Part shown: one piece after another, positions 1 to 8,415 of the stretch | Position numbering within the stretch: position 1 is the stretch's first letter | How the letters are laid out: each line of letters begins with the position of its first letter | Source: GCA-2861595 sp035526335 | GTDB lineage: Bacteria > Actinomycetota > Acidimicrobiia > Acidimicrobiales > GCA-2861595 | Length of the DNA stretch: 23,234 nt | NCBI GenBank assembly: GCA_035526335.1 | Contig: DATLCN010000004.1 | Span: 1 to 23,234, forward strand | Direction: 5' to 3' | Notes under the pieces: generated by a model | Seen by the model: the letters and a program-made list of their open reading frames with translations, nothing else | The model's database searches: none | What the model was told of the DNA's origin: nothing | Position numbers and translations under genes: made by a program

Positions 1-2840
1 TCCCGGTAGACGGCGTGGTCGGCATCTCGGTCCCCGTCGTAGTCACCGGGAACCGCGATGTCGCCGGTTTGGCCGAGGTAGGCGGTGGTCTGGCCCTCGG
101 CGTACCAGGCGCCGTTTCTGAACACGCTGCGGTCGGTGTCGCCGTCGCCGTCGAAGTCGGCCACGGCCCGCACCACCTTGGACGCGTCCCGCACCACGCA
201 TTCGGCGTGGCCGATCGTCAGTTCTCCCAGGAGGATCGGTCCGAGGAAATGCTCGTGGACGGCATTGACCACGGAGATGCCGTCGGGGGTAATCAGCTGC
301 TCGTTGAAGGTGGTGCTCCAGTCGTCGGTGGAGGACGCGCTCAGGTGGATGTGGCCGGTGTGTTCGGTGTTGGCCGCCGGATCCGCCGGGATCGTCACGT
401 TGGTCGCGGCGTGCTCAGCCAGTCCACCCGCCTCCGAGGCCGGCTCCGGGAAGAACAGGTCGCCGTCGTCCCAGCCGCTGTCGGTCTGCAGGATGCCGTT
501 GGTGATCGTCGTGGTACGGGTGACGCCGGCGGGGGATGCGGCACAGGTGCTCGCCACCGATGTGTGGGGGTTCGGCGGGTCCGGCGGATAACCGAAGATC
601 TCCGAGCCGCTGGAGCCCTGTGTCGCAGCTGAGTTGACGTTCAGGAGGTTGGCCGAGGTGGTCGCCGAGCCACCGCCGCTGGTCGTCTCGGATGCGTCCA
701 CCTGGATCTGGTCCGAGCTGAAGAGGGTGGCCGGTCCGTACCTCACCAGACCCGTCGGATTCGTGGCGGTTCCACCCGGCGGCAGCACGAGCGCGGGCGT
801 TGGGCCTGCATCCGGCTGGGCGCCGCCGAACAAGGAGATGTTGTCGGCGTGGTAGCCGAAGGCACGGCCAAACCGTTCCGGCACTGTGATGATGACGGTG
901 CCGGTGTCGCTGCCGCCTGCACCGTCACTCAGCACATAGGTGAAGGGGTCGGTACCGGTGAAGTTGGCGTCGGGGGTGTAGGTGAACGACCCGTCGGCGC
1001 CCATGGCCACGGTGCCGTTGGCTGGATCGCTGGCTGACCCGGCCGTCAAGGCGTCGCCGGCGTCGTTGCCCAGGACACCCGGGGCCGGGACGGTCAACGC
1101 GACGTTCTGCTGGGTGAGATAGGCGTCGTCGGCGGCCGCCGGAGGGTCGTAGCGGGCAGAAACAGCGATGGTGACGAGGCCGGTATCGGTTCCGGACCAG
1201 CCGTCGCGTACGGCGTAGGTGAAGGTGTCGGTGCCGGCGAAGTTGGGGTCAGGGGTGTAGGTGAAGGCTCCGTCGGTACCGACGGTGACGGTGCCGTTGG
1301 CGGGATCGCTGGCCGAACCGGCAGTCAGCGGGTCCCCGTTGGCATCCGAGTCGTTGCCGAGCAGGCCCGGGGCGGCCACCGTCAGGGCGGTGTCCTCGTC
1401 GGTGACGTAGTTGTCGTCGACGGCCACCGGCGCCGCGTTCGAGGCACCGACGGTGATGGTCACCAGGCCCGTATCGGTACCGCCCTCGGCGTCCCTCACG
1501 GTGTAGGTGAAGGTGTCGAGACCCTGGTAGAGGGCGTCGGCGATGTACTTGAAGGATCCGTCGGGATCCAGGAACACCACGCCGTGGGGGGGATCACTGG
1601 CCGATCCCGCCGTGAGAACGCCGCCCTCCATGTCGACGTCGTTCCGCAGCACACCAGGCGCCTGGACCAGGAGCGGGCCGGCGTCCGGCTTGCGGTAGAA
1701 GTCGTCGACCGCCAGCGGATCGGTCACGTTGATGGTGACGGTGCCTGTATCGCTCCCGCCCCTCGGGTCGGTGGCGATGTAACCGAAGCTCTCCGTGCCG
1801 AGGAACCCAGGCTTGGGCGTGTAGGTGAACGAGCCATCCGCCCGCAGGGCGAGGGTGCCGTTGTCGGGATCGCTCGGGAACCAGTCGACACAAGGCTGGC
1901 CACCACCGGGGCAGGGGGTGCCGGCACTCGTGATTGCGACAGGGTGCAGCGTCCGTGCCGCCAGCGGCCGGCCCTCGGGATCGGTGTCGTTGGCGAGGAG
2001 GCCCAACGCCGGCACCGTAAGCGTGGAGTTGCCGAGGACCGAGAAGGAGTCGTCGTTGGCCACCGGGGCCAGATTGGTGGACGTGGCCGTCACGCCGCAC
2101 CGCGACTGCCCGATGATGAGCTCCCCCACGGCGATGTCGCCGAGAAGGTACATGTGGAATGCGTTGACGACGATGGCGTCGGGCGACCTGAACTGCTCGT
2201 TGAGCACGACCCGGAAGCGGTCGCCGACGTGATCGATCGTGCCGCTGTACTCGGTGTTGGGGGCGGGGTTGGTCGGCAGGCCGATCGTCTCCACCGGCTC
2301 TTGTGTGTCAGGGTCCGTGCGGAGAACCAGGCTCGCATTCGTGAGCACCGTGCTGGCGGTCTGGCCGGTCTCGGCGGCCGAGCAGGTGCTGCGCGCGCTG
2401 TCGGCGTTGAACGGGTCGACCTGCTGTTCATGGTCAGGGTTGAATTCGACCAGGGCGGAGCTGGTGGACGTTCCGCTGGGCCCCGTGGACCCCTCGGTGC
2501 TGACGGTCATGGACTTCGACTCGAAGAGCACGGCAGGGCCGTACACAGCCCTCGCCCCGTCAGCGTCGGTGACGCTCAGGCTCCCGCCGGCCGAGGGAAG
2601 CGTCACCTCCGGGCTGCATCCGGAGGTGGAGGTGCCGCTGCAGCCGGTCGTGCCTGCCGGCCCCCGGGCCGATTTGGGCCCCCCGAAGAGCCCGACCAGG
2701 GTGCGGTAGCCGAAGGCTCCCCCGCTCACCTGTGACACCGCCGCGTGGGCGGGAATGGACCCGGCGCCGATCACCGTTGCGGAAGCGAGAAGCGCGATGA
2801 CGGCCGACCGACCGAGCGCTCCCCTTCGTGACTGTGCCAT
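1..2840 (-). CDS. Large secreted surface protein C: two recurring surface domains, four cadherin-like repeats, FG-GAP-like C-terminus (3' end outside window)
   Basis: The reading frame is open from ATG at 2840 to the window edge (946 codons visible), so the protein is cut at its C-terminus. A strong Shine-Dalgarno (AGGAGG) sits 7 bases before the ATG. Residues 1-33 form a signal peptide ending AHA. Residues about 40-250 are a first copy of a domain also found in the genes at 3823-4782 and 8412-10361 (marks: GLFGG, YGPAVLF, GTIDHVGDRFRVV, HMYLLG, a cysteine near each end). Residues about 258-653 hold four cadherin/Ig-like repeats of about 90-115 residues (each with VxDD near the start, LxND, GSFTYTP and DTFTY-type motifs). 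Residues 654-886 are a divergent second domain copy. From 892 on, Asp-rich loops (DFDGDGDTD, DYDGDRDAD) look like calcium-binding FG-GAP/VCBS repeats. The role is probably extracellular adhesion or matrix; no catalytic motif is seen. I recall the recurring domain resembling 'choice-of-anchor P' proteins, but that name is from memory. The anchor is not visible. Confidence 0.85.
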   Translation of the reverse strand, partial: MAQSRRGALGRSAVIALLASATVIGAGSIPAHAAVSQVSGGAFGYRTLVGLFGGPKSARGPAGTTGCSGTSTSGCSPEVTLPSAGGSLSVTDADGARAVYGPAVLFESKSMTVSTEGSTGPSGTSTSSALVEFNPDHEQQVDPFNADSARSTCSAAETGQTASTVLTNASLVLRTDPDTQEPVETIGLPTNPAPNTEYSGTIDHVGDRFRVVLNEQFRSPDAIVVNAFHMYLLGDIAVGELIIGQSRCGVTATSTNLAPVANDDSFSVLGNSTLTVPALGLLANDTDPEGRPLAARTLHPVAITSAGTPCPGGGQPCVDWFPSDPDNGTLALRADGSFTYTPKPGFLGTESFGYIATDPRGGSDTGTVTINVTDPLAVDDFYRKPDAGPLLVQAPGVLRNDVDMEGGVLTAGSASDPPHGVVFLDPDGSFKYIADALYQGLDTFTYTVRDAEGGTDTGLVTITVGASNAAPVAVDDNYVTDEDTALTVAAPGLLGNDSDANGDPLTAGSASDPANGTVTVGTDGAFTYTPDPNFAGTDTFTYAVRDGWSGTDTGLVTIAVSARYDPPAAADDAYLTQQNVALTVPAPGVLGNDAGDALTAGSASDPANGTVAMGADGSFTYTPDANFTGTDPFTYVLSDGAGGSDTGTVIITVPERFGRAFGYHADNISLFGGAQPDAGPTPALVLPPGGTATNPTGLVRYGPATLFSSDQIQVDASETTSGGGSATTSANLLNVNSAATQGSSGSEIFGYPPDPPNPHTSVASTCAASPAGVTRTTTITNGILQTDSGWDDGDLFFPEPASEAGGLAEHAATNVTIPADPAANTEHTGHIHLSASSTDDWSTTFNEQLITPDGISVVNAVHEHFLGPILLGELTIGHAECVVRDASKVVRAVADFDGDGDTDRSVFRNGAWYAEGQTTAYLGQTGDIAVPGDYDGDRDADHAVYR

Positions 2841-2873
2841 GTTCATTCCTCCTGAATCGAAAATCGGGTTTTG

Positions 2874-2893
2874 CCTGTGGGTTGTCCCGCAGG
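2874..2893 (-). terminator. Hairpin between the sugar transferase and surface protein C
   Basis: On the minus strand the arms CCTGCGGG and CCCACAGG (one mismatch) flank the loop ACAA, in the 66-base gap between the sugar transferase stop and the protein C start. The following sequence has only short A/T runs, so this is a weak terminator, an attenuator or an mRNA-stability element. Nothing further can be decided from sequence. Confidence 0.3.
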
Positions 2894-2906
2894 TGGTGCT
2901 GGTTTT

Positions 2907-3665
2907 TCAGCTGGCCTCAGCGAGGTCCTCCAGGACCTCTTGGGGCGGTGGGCAGGGGTTGCGGCCGCCGCCACGCAGCATCGCCGGCAGCGTGCGGGCC
3001 AGTATGGAGACGTCTCGACCCACGCTCAGGCGCTCCACGTAGTCGACATCGAGGGCGATGCGCTCGGCGTAGGGCAGGCGGTTGCGACCGCTCACCTGCC
3101 AGAGCCCGGTCATGCCCGGACGGACCGCCTCGTAGTAATGGCGGTACTCGCCGTAGCGGACCAGTTCGGCCTCGGGCACGGGGCGTGGGCCCACCAGACT
3201 CATCTGGCCCCGCACCACGTTCCACAACTGGGGCAGCTCGTCGAGGTCGAACCGGCGCACCAGCCTTCCCACCGGAGTCACCCGCGGGTCCTGGCCCGCC
3301 GGAAGCTTGTAGCCGGATTTGACGTAGCTGGCCAGGAGGTCGGGGGTGGCCAACAGCATCGCCTCGGCGTCCCGACGCATGGTGCGGAACTTGAGGACGT
3401 CCACACCCACCCCGTCGCGGCCCACCCGGCGCTGGCGGAACAGCACCGGGCCGGGCGAAGTCAGCCCGACGGCCAGGGCCAGGACCACCAGCAGGGGGGC
3501 CATGACCACCAGCAACGTGGCCGCCATGACCACGTCGAAGACGCGTTTGGCCAGTTCGACCTCCGCCGCTGAAGTCGTCGCCCGCGGCACCGCCTCCGGC
3601 ACCCAGGACCGGGTCCCCTCCAACGTGGTCATGGCCGAACGGTCCCCGCTGCTGACCGCCGCCAC
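2907..3665 (-). CDS. Polyprenyl-phosphate sugar-1-phosphate transferase (bacterial sugar transferase family)
   Basis: This membrane enzyme is predicted to move a sugar-1-phosphate from a nucleotide sugar to undecaprenyl phosphate, the first step in building a surface glycan. The family marks run in order: KRVFDVVMAA and a hydrophobic membrane helix, SPGPVLFRQRRVG, LKFRTM, DELPQLWNVVRGQMSLVGPRP, RPGMTGLWQVSGR, and DVDYVE near the C-terminus. It has only the C-terminal catalytic part (about 250 residues, one membrane helix), like WecP/PglC-type or short ExoY-type enzymes, not the long WbaP form. Three starts are possible: TTG at 3698 (no Shine-Dalgarno), GTG at 3665 (GAGG six bases upstream, chosen) and ATG at 3635. 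It lies between surface protein genes A and C, so it may supply glycan for those Thr-rich proteins; that is inference. No other glycosyltransferase is in the window. Confidence 0.85.
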   Translation of the reverse strand: MAAVSSGDRSAMTTLEGTRSWVPEAVPRATTSAAEVELAKRVFDVVMAATLLVVMAPLLVVLALAVGLTSPGPVLFRQRRVGRDGVGVDVLKFRTMRRDAEAMLLATPDLLASYVKSGYKLPAGQDPRVTPVGRLVRRFDLDELPQLWNVVRGQMSLVGPRPVPEAELVRYGEYRHYYEAVRPGMTGLWQVSGRNRLPYAERIALDVDYVERLSVGRDVSILARTLPAMLRGGGRNPCPPPQEVLEDLAEAS

Positions 3666-3764
3666 CCCATGCCTCGAATCATCTTGCCTCCCCAGCAATC
3701 TGCGCCCGGTAGCGCAATCGGTTGAATTCAGCTATTCGCAGGATCGCGCCACCTGCGGAAAAAA

Positions 3765-3790
3765 ACATCGGTCATCTGACCTATATTTGG
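3765..3790. promoter_or_regulatory. Palindromic operator-like element, copy 1 (GGTCA-TC-TGACC)
   Basis: The perfect inverted repeat GGTCA/TGACC (3770-3781, two-base spacer) is preceded by ACATC and followed by TATATTTGG. The same 26 bases recur at 11966-11991, differing only in the two central bases. It lies about 70 bases upstream of the sugar transferase start and downstream of surface gene A. The outer flanks extend the symmetry imperfectly (8 of 10 positions per arm). It is probably a binding site for a dimeric regulator; which one is not evident. Confidence 0.6.
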
Positions 3791-3822
3791 GCCGCGGGAC
3801 GTGACATCCACGCCTGGGTCGC

Positions 3823-4782
3823 TCACATCCGGGGCCGGCGTCGGCGCCGGAACACCATTAGCCCGCCCAGCACGAGCAGCCCCACCACCCCCAGCACCGG
3901 CACCACCGGGACTCCGCCGGCGTCGGAATTCGACGAGGCCAGATCCGTGTCGGGGTCTGGAAGCGTCGTTGTCGGGGCCGCGGTGGTCGAAGGGGCCGTG
4001 GTCTCGGGCACCGCCGCGGTGGTCGCCGGCACGGTGGTGGTCGCCGCGGGGGCGCCGGCAGCAGCGGTGATCCCGCAGATCGACTCGCCGACGATCAGGT
4101 CGCCCACCGCGATATTGCCCAGAAGGTACATATGGGCGGCCCTGACCGTTATCGTCCTGCCTTCGACGATCTGCTCGTTGTAGACGACCCGGAAGTGGTC
4201 GCCCACGTGGTCGATGGTCCCGTTGAAGGCCAGGTTGGGCGGCGGCCGCTCCGGGATCGTCTCGGTGGTGGCCGCCTCCTGGGTCTCCTTGTTGTAGGAG
4301 GTCTCGAGGATGCCCTTGGTGACGGTGGTCGAAGCCGTGACCCCGGCCTCGTTGGCCGTGCAGGTGCTGCTGAGCTTGTCGGCAATGAGGGGGCCGGGAC
4401 CGACATTGACCACCGAGGTCTCGCTGGTCACGGACCCGCCCGGCCCCGTCTTGCCCCTGGTGCTGACCTTCAGCTCACCCGACGGGTTCCGGCCCGGATC
4501 CTTGTACTGACCCCCGAAGATCGTGGCCGGCCCGAACTGCGCGATCAGCTGCGGCAGGCTCTTCGCCTGGTCGCCGCCGCCGGGCGGCAGGGTCACGGTG
4601 GGCGCGGGCCCCACCTGGTTCGGCTCTCCCCCGAACAAGCCGACCTTCACGAAGGCACCGGTGGCCGCCCCTTTGAGCTGCGTCACGTCGGCCCCAGCCG
4701 GTTGGGACCCGAGGCCGGGCAGGGCCAGGCCCCACAGGGCCACGGCCACCAGCGGCCTCCAGGGCCGGCGTGCCGCCCTCAT
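3823..4782 (-). CDS. Secreted membrane-anchored surface protein A, one copy of the recurring domain
   Basis: The 319-residue protein has a signal peptide (residues 1-31, ending PAGA), one recurring surface domain (about 38-238), a Thr/Ala/Pro-rich stalk (239-290) and a C-terminal membrane helix (about 291-311) followed by an Arg-rich tail. The domain shows GLFGG, FGPATIF, STC at 139-141, GTIDHVGDHFRVVYNEQ at about 188-204, AAHMYLLG and the second cysteine in ICG. No enzyme motif is visible. The start ATG at 4782 overlaps the stop of the substrate-binding protein gene (ATGA), so translation is coupled to the importer; the longer in-frame start at 4893 would lie inside that gene and lacks a signal peptide. 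The topology puts the domain outside the cell, held by the helix. Its function is unknown; it may present or capture material for the importer (inference from coupling). Confidence 0.85.
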   Translation of the reverse strand: MRAARRPWRPLVAVALWGLALPGLGSQPAGADVTQLKGAATGAFVKVGLFGGEPNQVGPAPTVTLPPGGGDQAKSLPQLIAQFGPATIFGGQYKDPGRNPSGELKVSTRGKTGPGGSVTSETSVVNVGPGPLIADKLSSTCTANEAGVTASTTVTKGILETSYNKETQEAATTETIPERPPPNLAFNGTIDHVGDHFRVVYNEQIVEGRTITVRAAHMYLLGNIAVGDLIVGESICGITAAAGAPAATTTVPATTAAVPETTAPSTTAAPTTTLPDPDTDLASSNSDAGGVPVVPVLGVVGLLVLGGLMVFRRRRRPRM

Positions 4783-6509
4783 GCCTCTGCCACCCGCCGC
4801 ACTTCGAGCCCCTTCTTGTGACCGGTGATGTAGGGGTGCTTGTTGTAGACGTCGGAGAAGCCCGTGCCGAAGCCCCCGGGGGTGTAGTACCACTGGTTGA
4901 ACACATCCTTTCGAAATACATAGAAGAAGGTCGTGTAATAGAGCATCGCCACCGGAAGGTCCTCTGCCACCAGGCCCTGGATCTGGCCCACCAGACGCTT
5001 GCGCTCCTCGAGGTCGTAGGTCGCCACCTGGGCGTCGAGCAGCCGGTCGACTTCGGGGTTGGAGTACCCCGTGGCCGCATGGATCGGGTTGGGGGGCCTG
5101 GAATGGTAGACGCCCCGCAGCATGTCGGGGTCGCCCCCGGGGCCCGTCCCCGACGGCCCCGGGTACGACGTGATGAGCAGGTCGTAGCTTGCCTGCAGCT
5201 TCGTCCCGAACAGCCTCACCAGGTCGATCCGCTGGAGGTCGATATCCACCCCGACCGCCTTGAGGCTGGCGGCGACCAGCTCGGCCAGGGCCTGGGGGAC
5301 GAGATCGGGGATGTGCAGCACATAGCGCAGCGGGCCGCCGTCCGGGTTGAGACGGAGCCCGTCCCGTCCGGAGCGGCGGTACCCACCCTCATCCAGAAGG
5401 CGCTCGGCCTCCGCCCGGTCGAACGGGTACTCCCGGGCCGCCGGGTTGAAGTATGCGTGTGACGGCGGCAGCCATCCCTGGCTGCCCACCCCGCCGTTGC
5501 CTGTGAGCAACCGCTTCACCATGTCTTCGCGGTCGATGGCGTGCAGGCAGGCCCTCCGGAAACGCAGGTCGGCGAGGGCGCCACCCCGCTTGATGTTGAA
5601 GAACAGGGGAAAGCCGAAGCCGGCTTCCCTGCTGATGATCCCGTACTTGGGATTGTCGCGGAAGGGTTTCAGCACCTCGTTCCTCGCGCCCTCGGCGTTG
5701 CTGGCGGCACCGTCGAGCTGTCCCACCCGCAGAGCGGTGAGCGTGTCTTCGGCAGGCAGCATCTGGATGCGCCGCACGAACGGAGGGCCGAGGAAGTAGT
5801 TGTCCTTGGCCACGTACAGCTCGGTGCCCTGGGCCTCGTTGCGTGACTTCAGCGAGTAGGCGCCCGTGCTCACGAGCACCCGCTTGTCGAAGGTGCCCAT
5901 CGGATCGGTGATCTTCGACCACACGTGCTCGGGCACGATGGGCATGGTGCCGAGCACGAACTGGAGGAAGGTGGCGTCGGGGCGGTCGAGACGGAACTCC
6001 ACGGTCCGCTCCCCGGTGGCGACGACGTCGATGCCCTTGCGAGGCACACCCACCAGCAGAGGCGTGAAGGTCTGGCTCGTGTAGTACCCGTAGGTGAAGA
6101 CCACGTCCCGGGCGGTCAGTGGCCGGCCGTCGTCCCAGTTGACGTGGCGCAGGTTCACCTTGTAGACGAGCCCGTCCTCGGAGCGCGTATAGGACGAAGC
6201 CAGCCACGGCAGTTGCTCGCCGGTCGAGTCGGGCCACGTGAGGGTGTCGAAGACCAGGCTCATGCGCCAGTAGCCCGGAGGGGCCACGTAGGTGAAGGGC
6301 GAGGGGTATCCCAGGGACGTCCACTCCGAGACCCGCACCGTCGGGCGCCCACCTCGGGCGGTGGGGTTGCCGCCGCCGGCGCTGCATCCGCCGAGCATCA
6401 CGGCGCCGGCCATCGCCGCCATGCCGCCCAGGAACTGGCGCCTCCGGATCAGGCTGGGACCTTCGCCGGGGTAGGCGTCGGACGGGACGGGCGGGGGATT
6501 TTCGGTCAT
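4779..6509 (-). CDS. Peptide-type ABC transporter substrate-binding lipoprotein (SBP family 5)
   Basis: The 576-residue extracytoplasmic binding protein captures substrate for the importer encoded just upstream. The N-terminus has a twin-arginine motif (RRRQFLGG, residues 22-29), a hydrophobic stretch and a lipobox LGGC with the lipidated cysteine at 42, so it is probably a Tat-exported lipoprotein. The body matches family 5 (oligopeptide/dipeptide/nickel) binding proteins, for example LPWLASSYTRSEDGLVYKVNLR, then NWDDGRPLTARDVVFTYGYY, and a late RKRLVGQIQ segment. ATG at 6509 overlaps the DppC-type stop (ATGA); an in-frame extension to 7256 is an artefact antisense-free reading through that permease gene and was rejected. 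The stop overlaps the start of surface gene A. Exact substrate (peptide, sugar oligomer or other) cannot be told from sequence. Confidence 0.93.
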   Translation of the reverse strand: MTENPPPVPSDAYPGEGPSLIRRRQFLGGMAAMAGAVMLGGCSAGGGNPTARGGRPTVRVSEWTSLGYPSPFTYVAPPGYWRMSLVFDTLTWPDSTGEQLPWLASSYTRSEDGLVYKVNLRHVNWDDGRPLTARDVVFTYGYYTSQTFTPLLVGVPRKGIDVVATGERTVEFRLDRPDATFLQFVLGTMPIVPEHVWSKITDPMGTFDKRVLVSTGAYSLKSRNEAQGTELYVAKDNYFLGPPFVRRIQMLPAEDTLTALRVGQLDGAASNAEGARNEVLKPFRDNPKYGIISREAGFGFPLFFNIKRGGALADLRFRRACLHAIDREDMVKRLLTGNGGVGSQGWLPPSHAYFNPAAREYPFDRAEAERLLDEGGYRRSGRDGLRLNPDGGPLRYVLHIPDLVPQALAELVAASLKAVGVDIDLQRIDLVRLFGTKLQASYDLLITSYPGPSGTGPGGDPDMLRGVYHSRPPNPIHAATGYSNPEVDRLLDAQVATYDLEERKRLVGQIQGLVAEDLPVAMLYYTTFFYVFRKDVFNQWYYTPGGFGTGFSDVYNKHPYITGHKKGLEVRRVAEA

Positions 6510-7351
6510 CGTGCGCGACTCCAGCGTGGGTTGAACCGCGGCTCGAGCCCGACACCGATGAAGGTGAAGCCGAGGACGGCGAGGGTGAGGGCCAGGCCGG
6601 CGGGAAGCAGCCACCACAACCAGAGCGATCCGACGTAGATCTGCGGGCTCTGAAGGGCCCGGTTCAGCTCCGAACCCCAGCTCACCGCGGCGGGATCGCC
6701 GAGCCCGATGAACGAGAGGCCGGCTTCGATGATGACGGCCGTGCCGGCCACGTACACCAGGTTGGAGGCGATGATCGGCCCGAGGGCGGGCACGAGGTGA
6801 CGGCGCATGACGTACACCGGGCCGGCGCCCAACCCGCGTGCGATGTCGACGAAACCCCGGGTCCGCAGGCTCAGGGTCTGGCTCCGGACGATTCGCGCTG
6901 TCTGGGGCCAGGTGAAGAGGCTGATCATGAGGATGGACAGGGTGAGGCTGGGACCGGCCAGGGCGGCGATGAAGATGAGCAGGGGCAGGACCGGCAGAGC
7001 CAGGAACACGTCGACCAGGCGCATGAGCAGCGTGTCGAGGAAGCCCCCGCGCAGGCCGGCGGTGAGCCCGACGGCCAGACCGATGGCCAGGATCAGAGAC
7101 GTGGCGGCCACCGCCACCACCAGGGTGGTCCGGCTGCCCGTCACCAGGCGGGAGAGGATATCGGCGCCGGCGTCGTTGGTCCCCAGGAGGTGAGCCGACG
7201 ACGGTCTCTCGTAGGCGTCGCCGGTGATGGCCCGGGCGTCGTATGGCGTGATCCACGGAGCCAGCGCGGCAACGGCCACGAGCAGCGCCACGAGGACGGT
7301 ACCGACAAGGAGGAGAGGGGACCGTCGCAACATGCGGAACCAGGCCCTCAT
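6506..7351 (-). CDS. DppC-type ABC importer permease
   Basis: The 281-residue inner-membrane permease is of the oligopeptide/dipeptide class (binding-protein-dependent transport inner membrane component). An N-terminal membrane helix (LLLVGTVLVALLVAVAALAP) is followed by the periplasmic segment HLLGTNDAGADILSRLVTGSRTTL, typical of DppC/OppC, then about five more helices. The cytoplasmic EAA-like loop, which contacts the ATPase, is FVDIARGLGAGPVYVMRRHLVP. A conserved GLSFIGLGDP segment and the C-terminal GVGLEPRFNPR also fit DppC. Start and stop both lie in ATGA overlaps, with the DppB-type gene upstream and the binding protein downstream. It pairs with the DppB-type permease to form the channel. 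Confidence 0.94.
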   Translation of the reverse strand: MRAWFRMLRRSPLLLVGTVLVALLVAVAALAPWITPYDARAITGDAYERPSSAHLLGTNDAGADILSRLVTGSRTTLVVAVAATSLILAIGLAVGLTAGLRGGFLDTLLMRLVDVFLALPVLPLLIFIAALAGPSLTLSILMISLFTWPQTARIVRSQTLSLRTRGFVDIARGLGAGPVYVMRRHLVPALGPIIASNLVYVAGTAVIIEAGLSFIGLGDPAAVSWGSELNRALQSPQIYVGSLWLWWLLPAGLALTLAVLGFTFIGVGLEPRFNPRWSRAR

Positions 7352-8415
7352 GTCGCCGTCCGGGGGTCGAGGCGGCGGTAGAGCAGGTCGACGCAGAGGT
7401 TTGCCGTCACCACTGTGATCGTGAGCAGCAGGAAGGCCCCCTGCATGGCGGGATAGTCCCGGGTGGCGACCGCCTCGAAGAGATACGCGCCGACTCCCGG
7501 GTAGGAGAAGATCCGCTCCACGAAGACGATCCCGGTGATGGCCAGGCTGAGCTGCAGGCCGATCACGGTCACCACCGGGAGGAGGGCGTTGCGACCGGCG
7601 TAGGAGTACTTGAGCCGGCGCTCGAGCAGGCCCTTGGCCCGGCCGCCCATGAGGTAGTCCGAGCCGAGCTCACCGACCATCGACGAGCGCATCACCAGGT
7701 ACTGGTACGTGGCGAAGTCGAAGCCCATCAGCAGCGCCGGCAGGGCCAGGTGGTGGGCGATGTCGAGGATCTGGCGGAAGCCACCGAATTCGTTGAACGG
7801 CGTCGTGGCCCCTCCGAGGGGGAATACCCCGAGCTGTGCCCCGAACACGACGAGCACCACCAGTCCCACCACGAAGATGGGGATGTTCTGAACAGCCAGG
7901 AAGAAGCCGAGAAGGCCCCGGTCGACCCGCTTGCCGCGCTTCCAGCCCGAGTGCATGCCCGTAGGGAGCCCGATGATCATCGACACGACCATGGCCGAGA
8001 CGACCAGCAGCACGGACCAACCCACCCGGTCACGCAGCTCCTTGGCCACCGGGACGTTGCTGATGATCGAGACGCCGAGGTCGCCCCGGACCAGTCCCGT
8101 CATGTAATGCCCGTACTGGTCGGCGATGGACTCGTCGAGGTTGTAGTACTCGGCGAGGTTGGCCCGGGTCTCGGCGTCGTTGACGAAGGACGGGGATCCA
8201 AAGGCCATGAGGGCGTCGATCGGGTCGCCGGGCATGATCCGGGGCAGGGCGAAGTTGAAGCTGAGAAGCACGAACACCGTGGCGAGGTAGGAGACCAGCG
8301 GCACCCACCGGGGCCGGCGCCGGGGCGCGACCCGGAAAGGGTCGTTCGCCGTCGCCACCTCGGCGGCATCCTCATCGACGACAGCATCCATGAGGAGCGC
8401 ACCGTGTTCGGTCAT
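7348..8415 (-). CDS. DppB-type ABC importer permease
   Basis: The 355-residue permease is the partner of the DppC-type protein. It has an acidic, Ala-rich cytoplasmic N-terminus (about 35 residues, longer than usual), a first membrane helix, and the family mark LPRIMPGDPID. The EAA-like loop region is GRAKGLLERRLKYSYAGRNALLP, and the C-terminus has VERIFSYPGVGAYLFEAVATRDYP followed by LYRRLDPR, all classic for DppB. The ATG at 8415 overlaps the stop of surface protein B (ATGA), and the stop overlaps the DppC start. A second in-frame ATG at 8391 is possible, but the overlap favours 8415. Confidence 0.94.
   Translation of the reverse strand: MTEHGALLMDAVVDEDAAEVATANDPFRVAPRRRPRWVPLVSYLATVFVLLSFNFALPRIMPGDPIDALMAFGSPSFVNDAETRANLAEYYNLDESIADQYGHYMTGLVRGDLGVSIISNVPVAKELRDRVGWSVLLVVSAMVVSMIIGLPTGMHSGWKRGKRVDRGLLGFFLAVQNIPIFVVGLVVLVVFGAQLGVFPLGGATTPFNEFGGFRQILDIAHHLALPALLMGFDFATYQYLVMRSSMVGELGSDYLMGGRAKGLLERRLKYSYAGRNALLPVVTVIGLQLSLAITGIVFVERIFSYPGVGAYLFEAVATRDYPAMQGAFLLLTITVVTANLCVDLLYRRLDPRTAT

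Noticed and set aside
1584..2735. Plus-strand open frame of 383 codons
   Set aside because: Antisense to the well-supported protein C; the translation is Arg/Gly/Val-rich without motifs, as expected opposite GC-rich coding DNA.
3722..4183. Plus-strand frame of 153 codons between the sugar transferase and protein A
   Set aside because: Mostly antisense to the stalk and domain of protein A; the Val/Ala repeats mirror Thr codons on the other strand.
6510..7256. In-frame 249-codon extension of the binding protein
   Set aside because: It overlaps the complete DppC-type gene in another frame, and the lipoprotein signal begins only at 6509.
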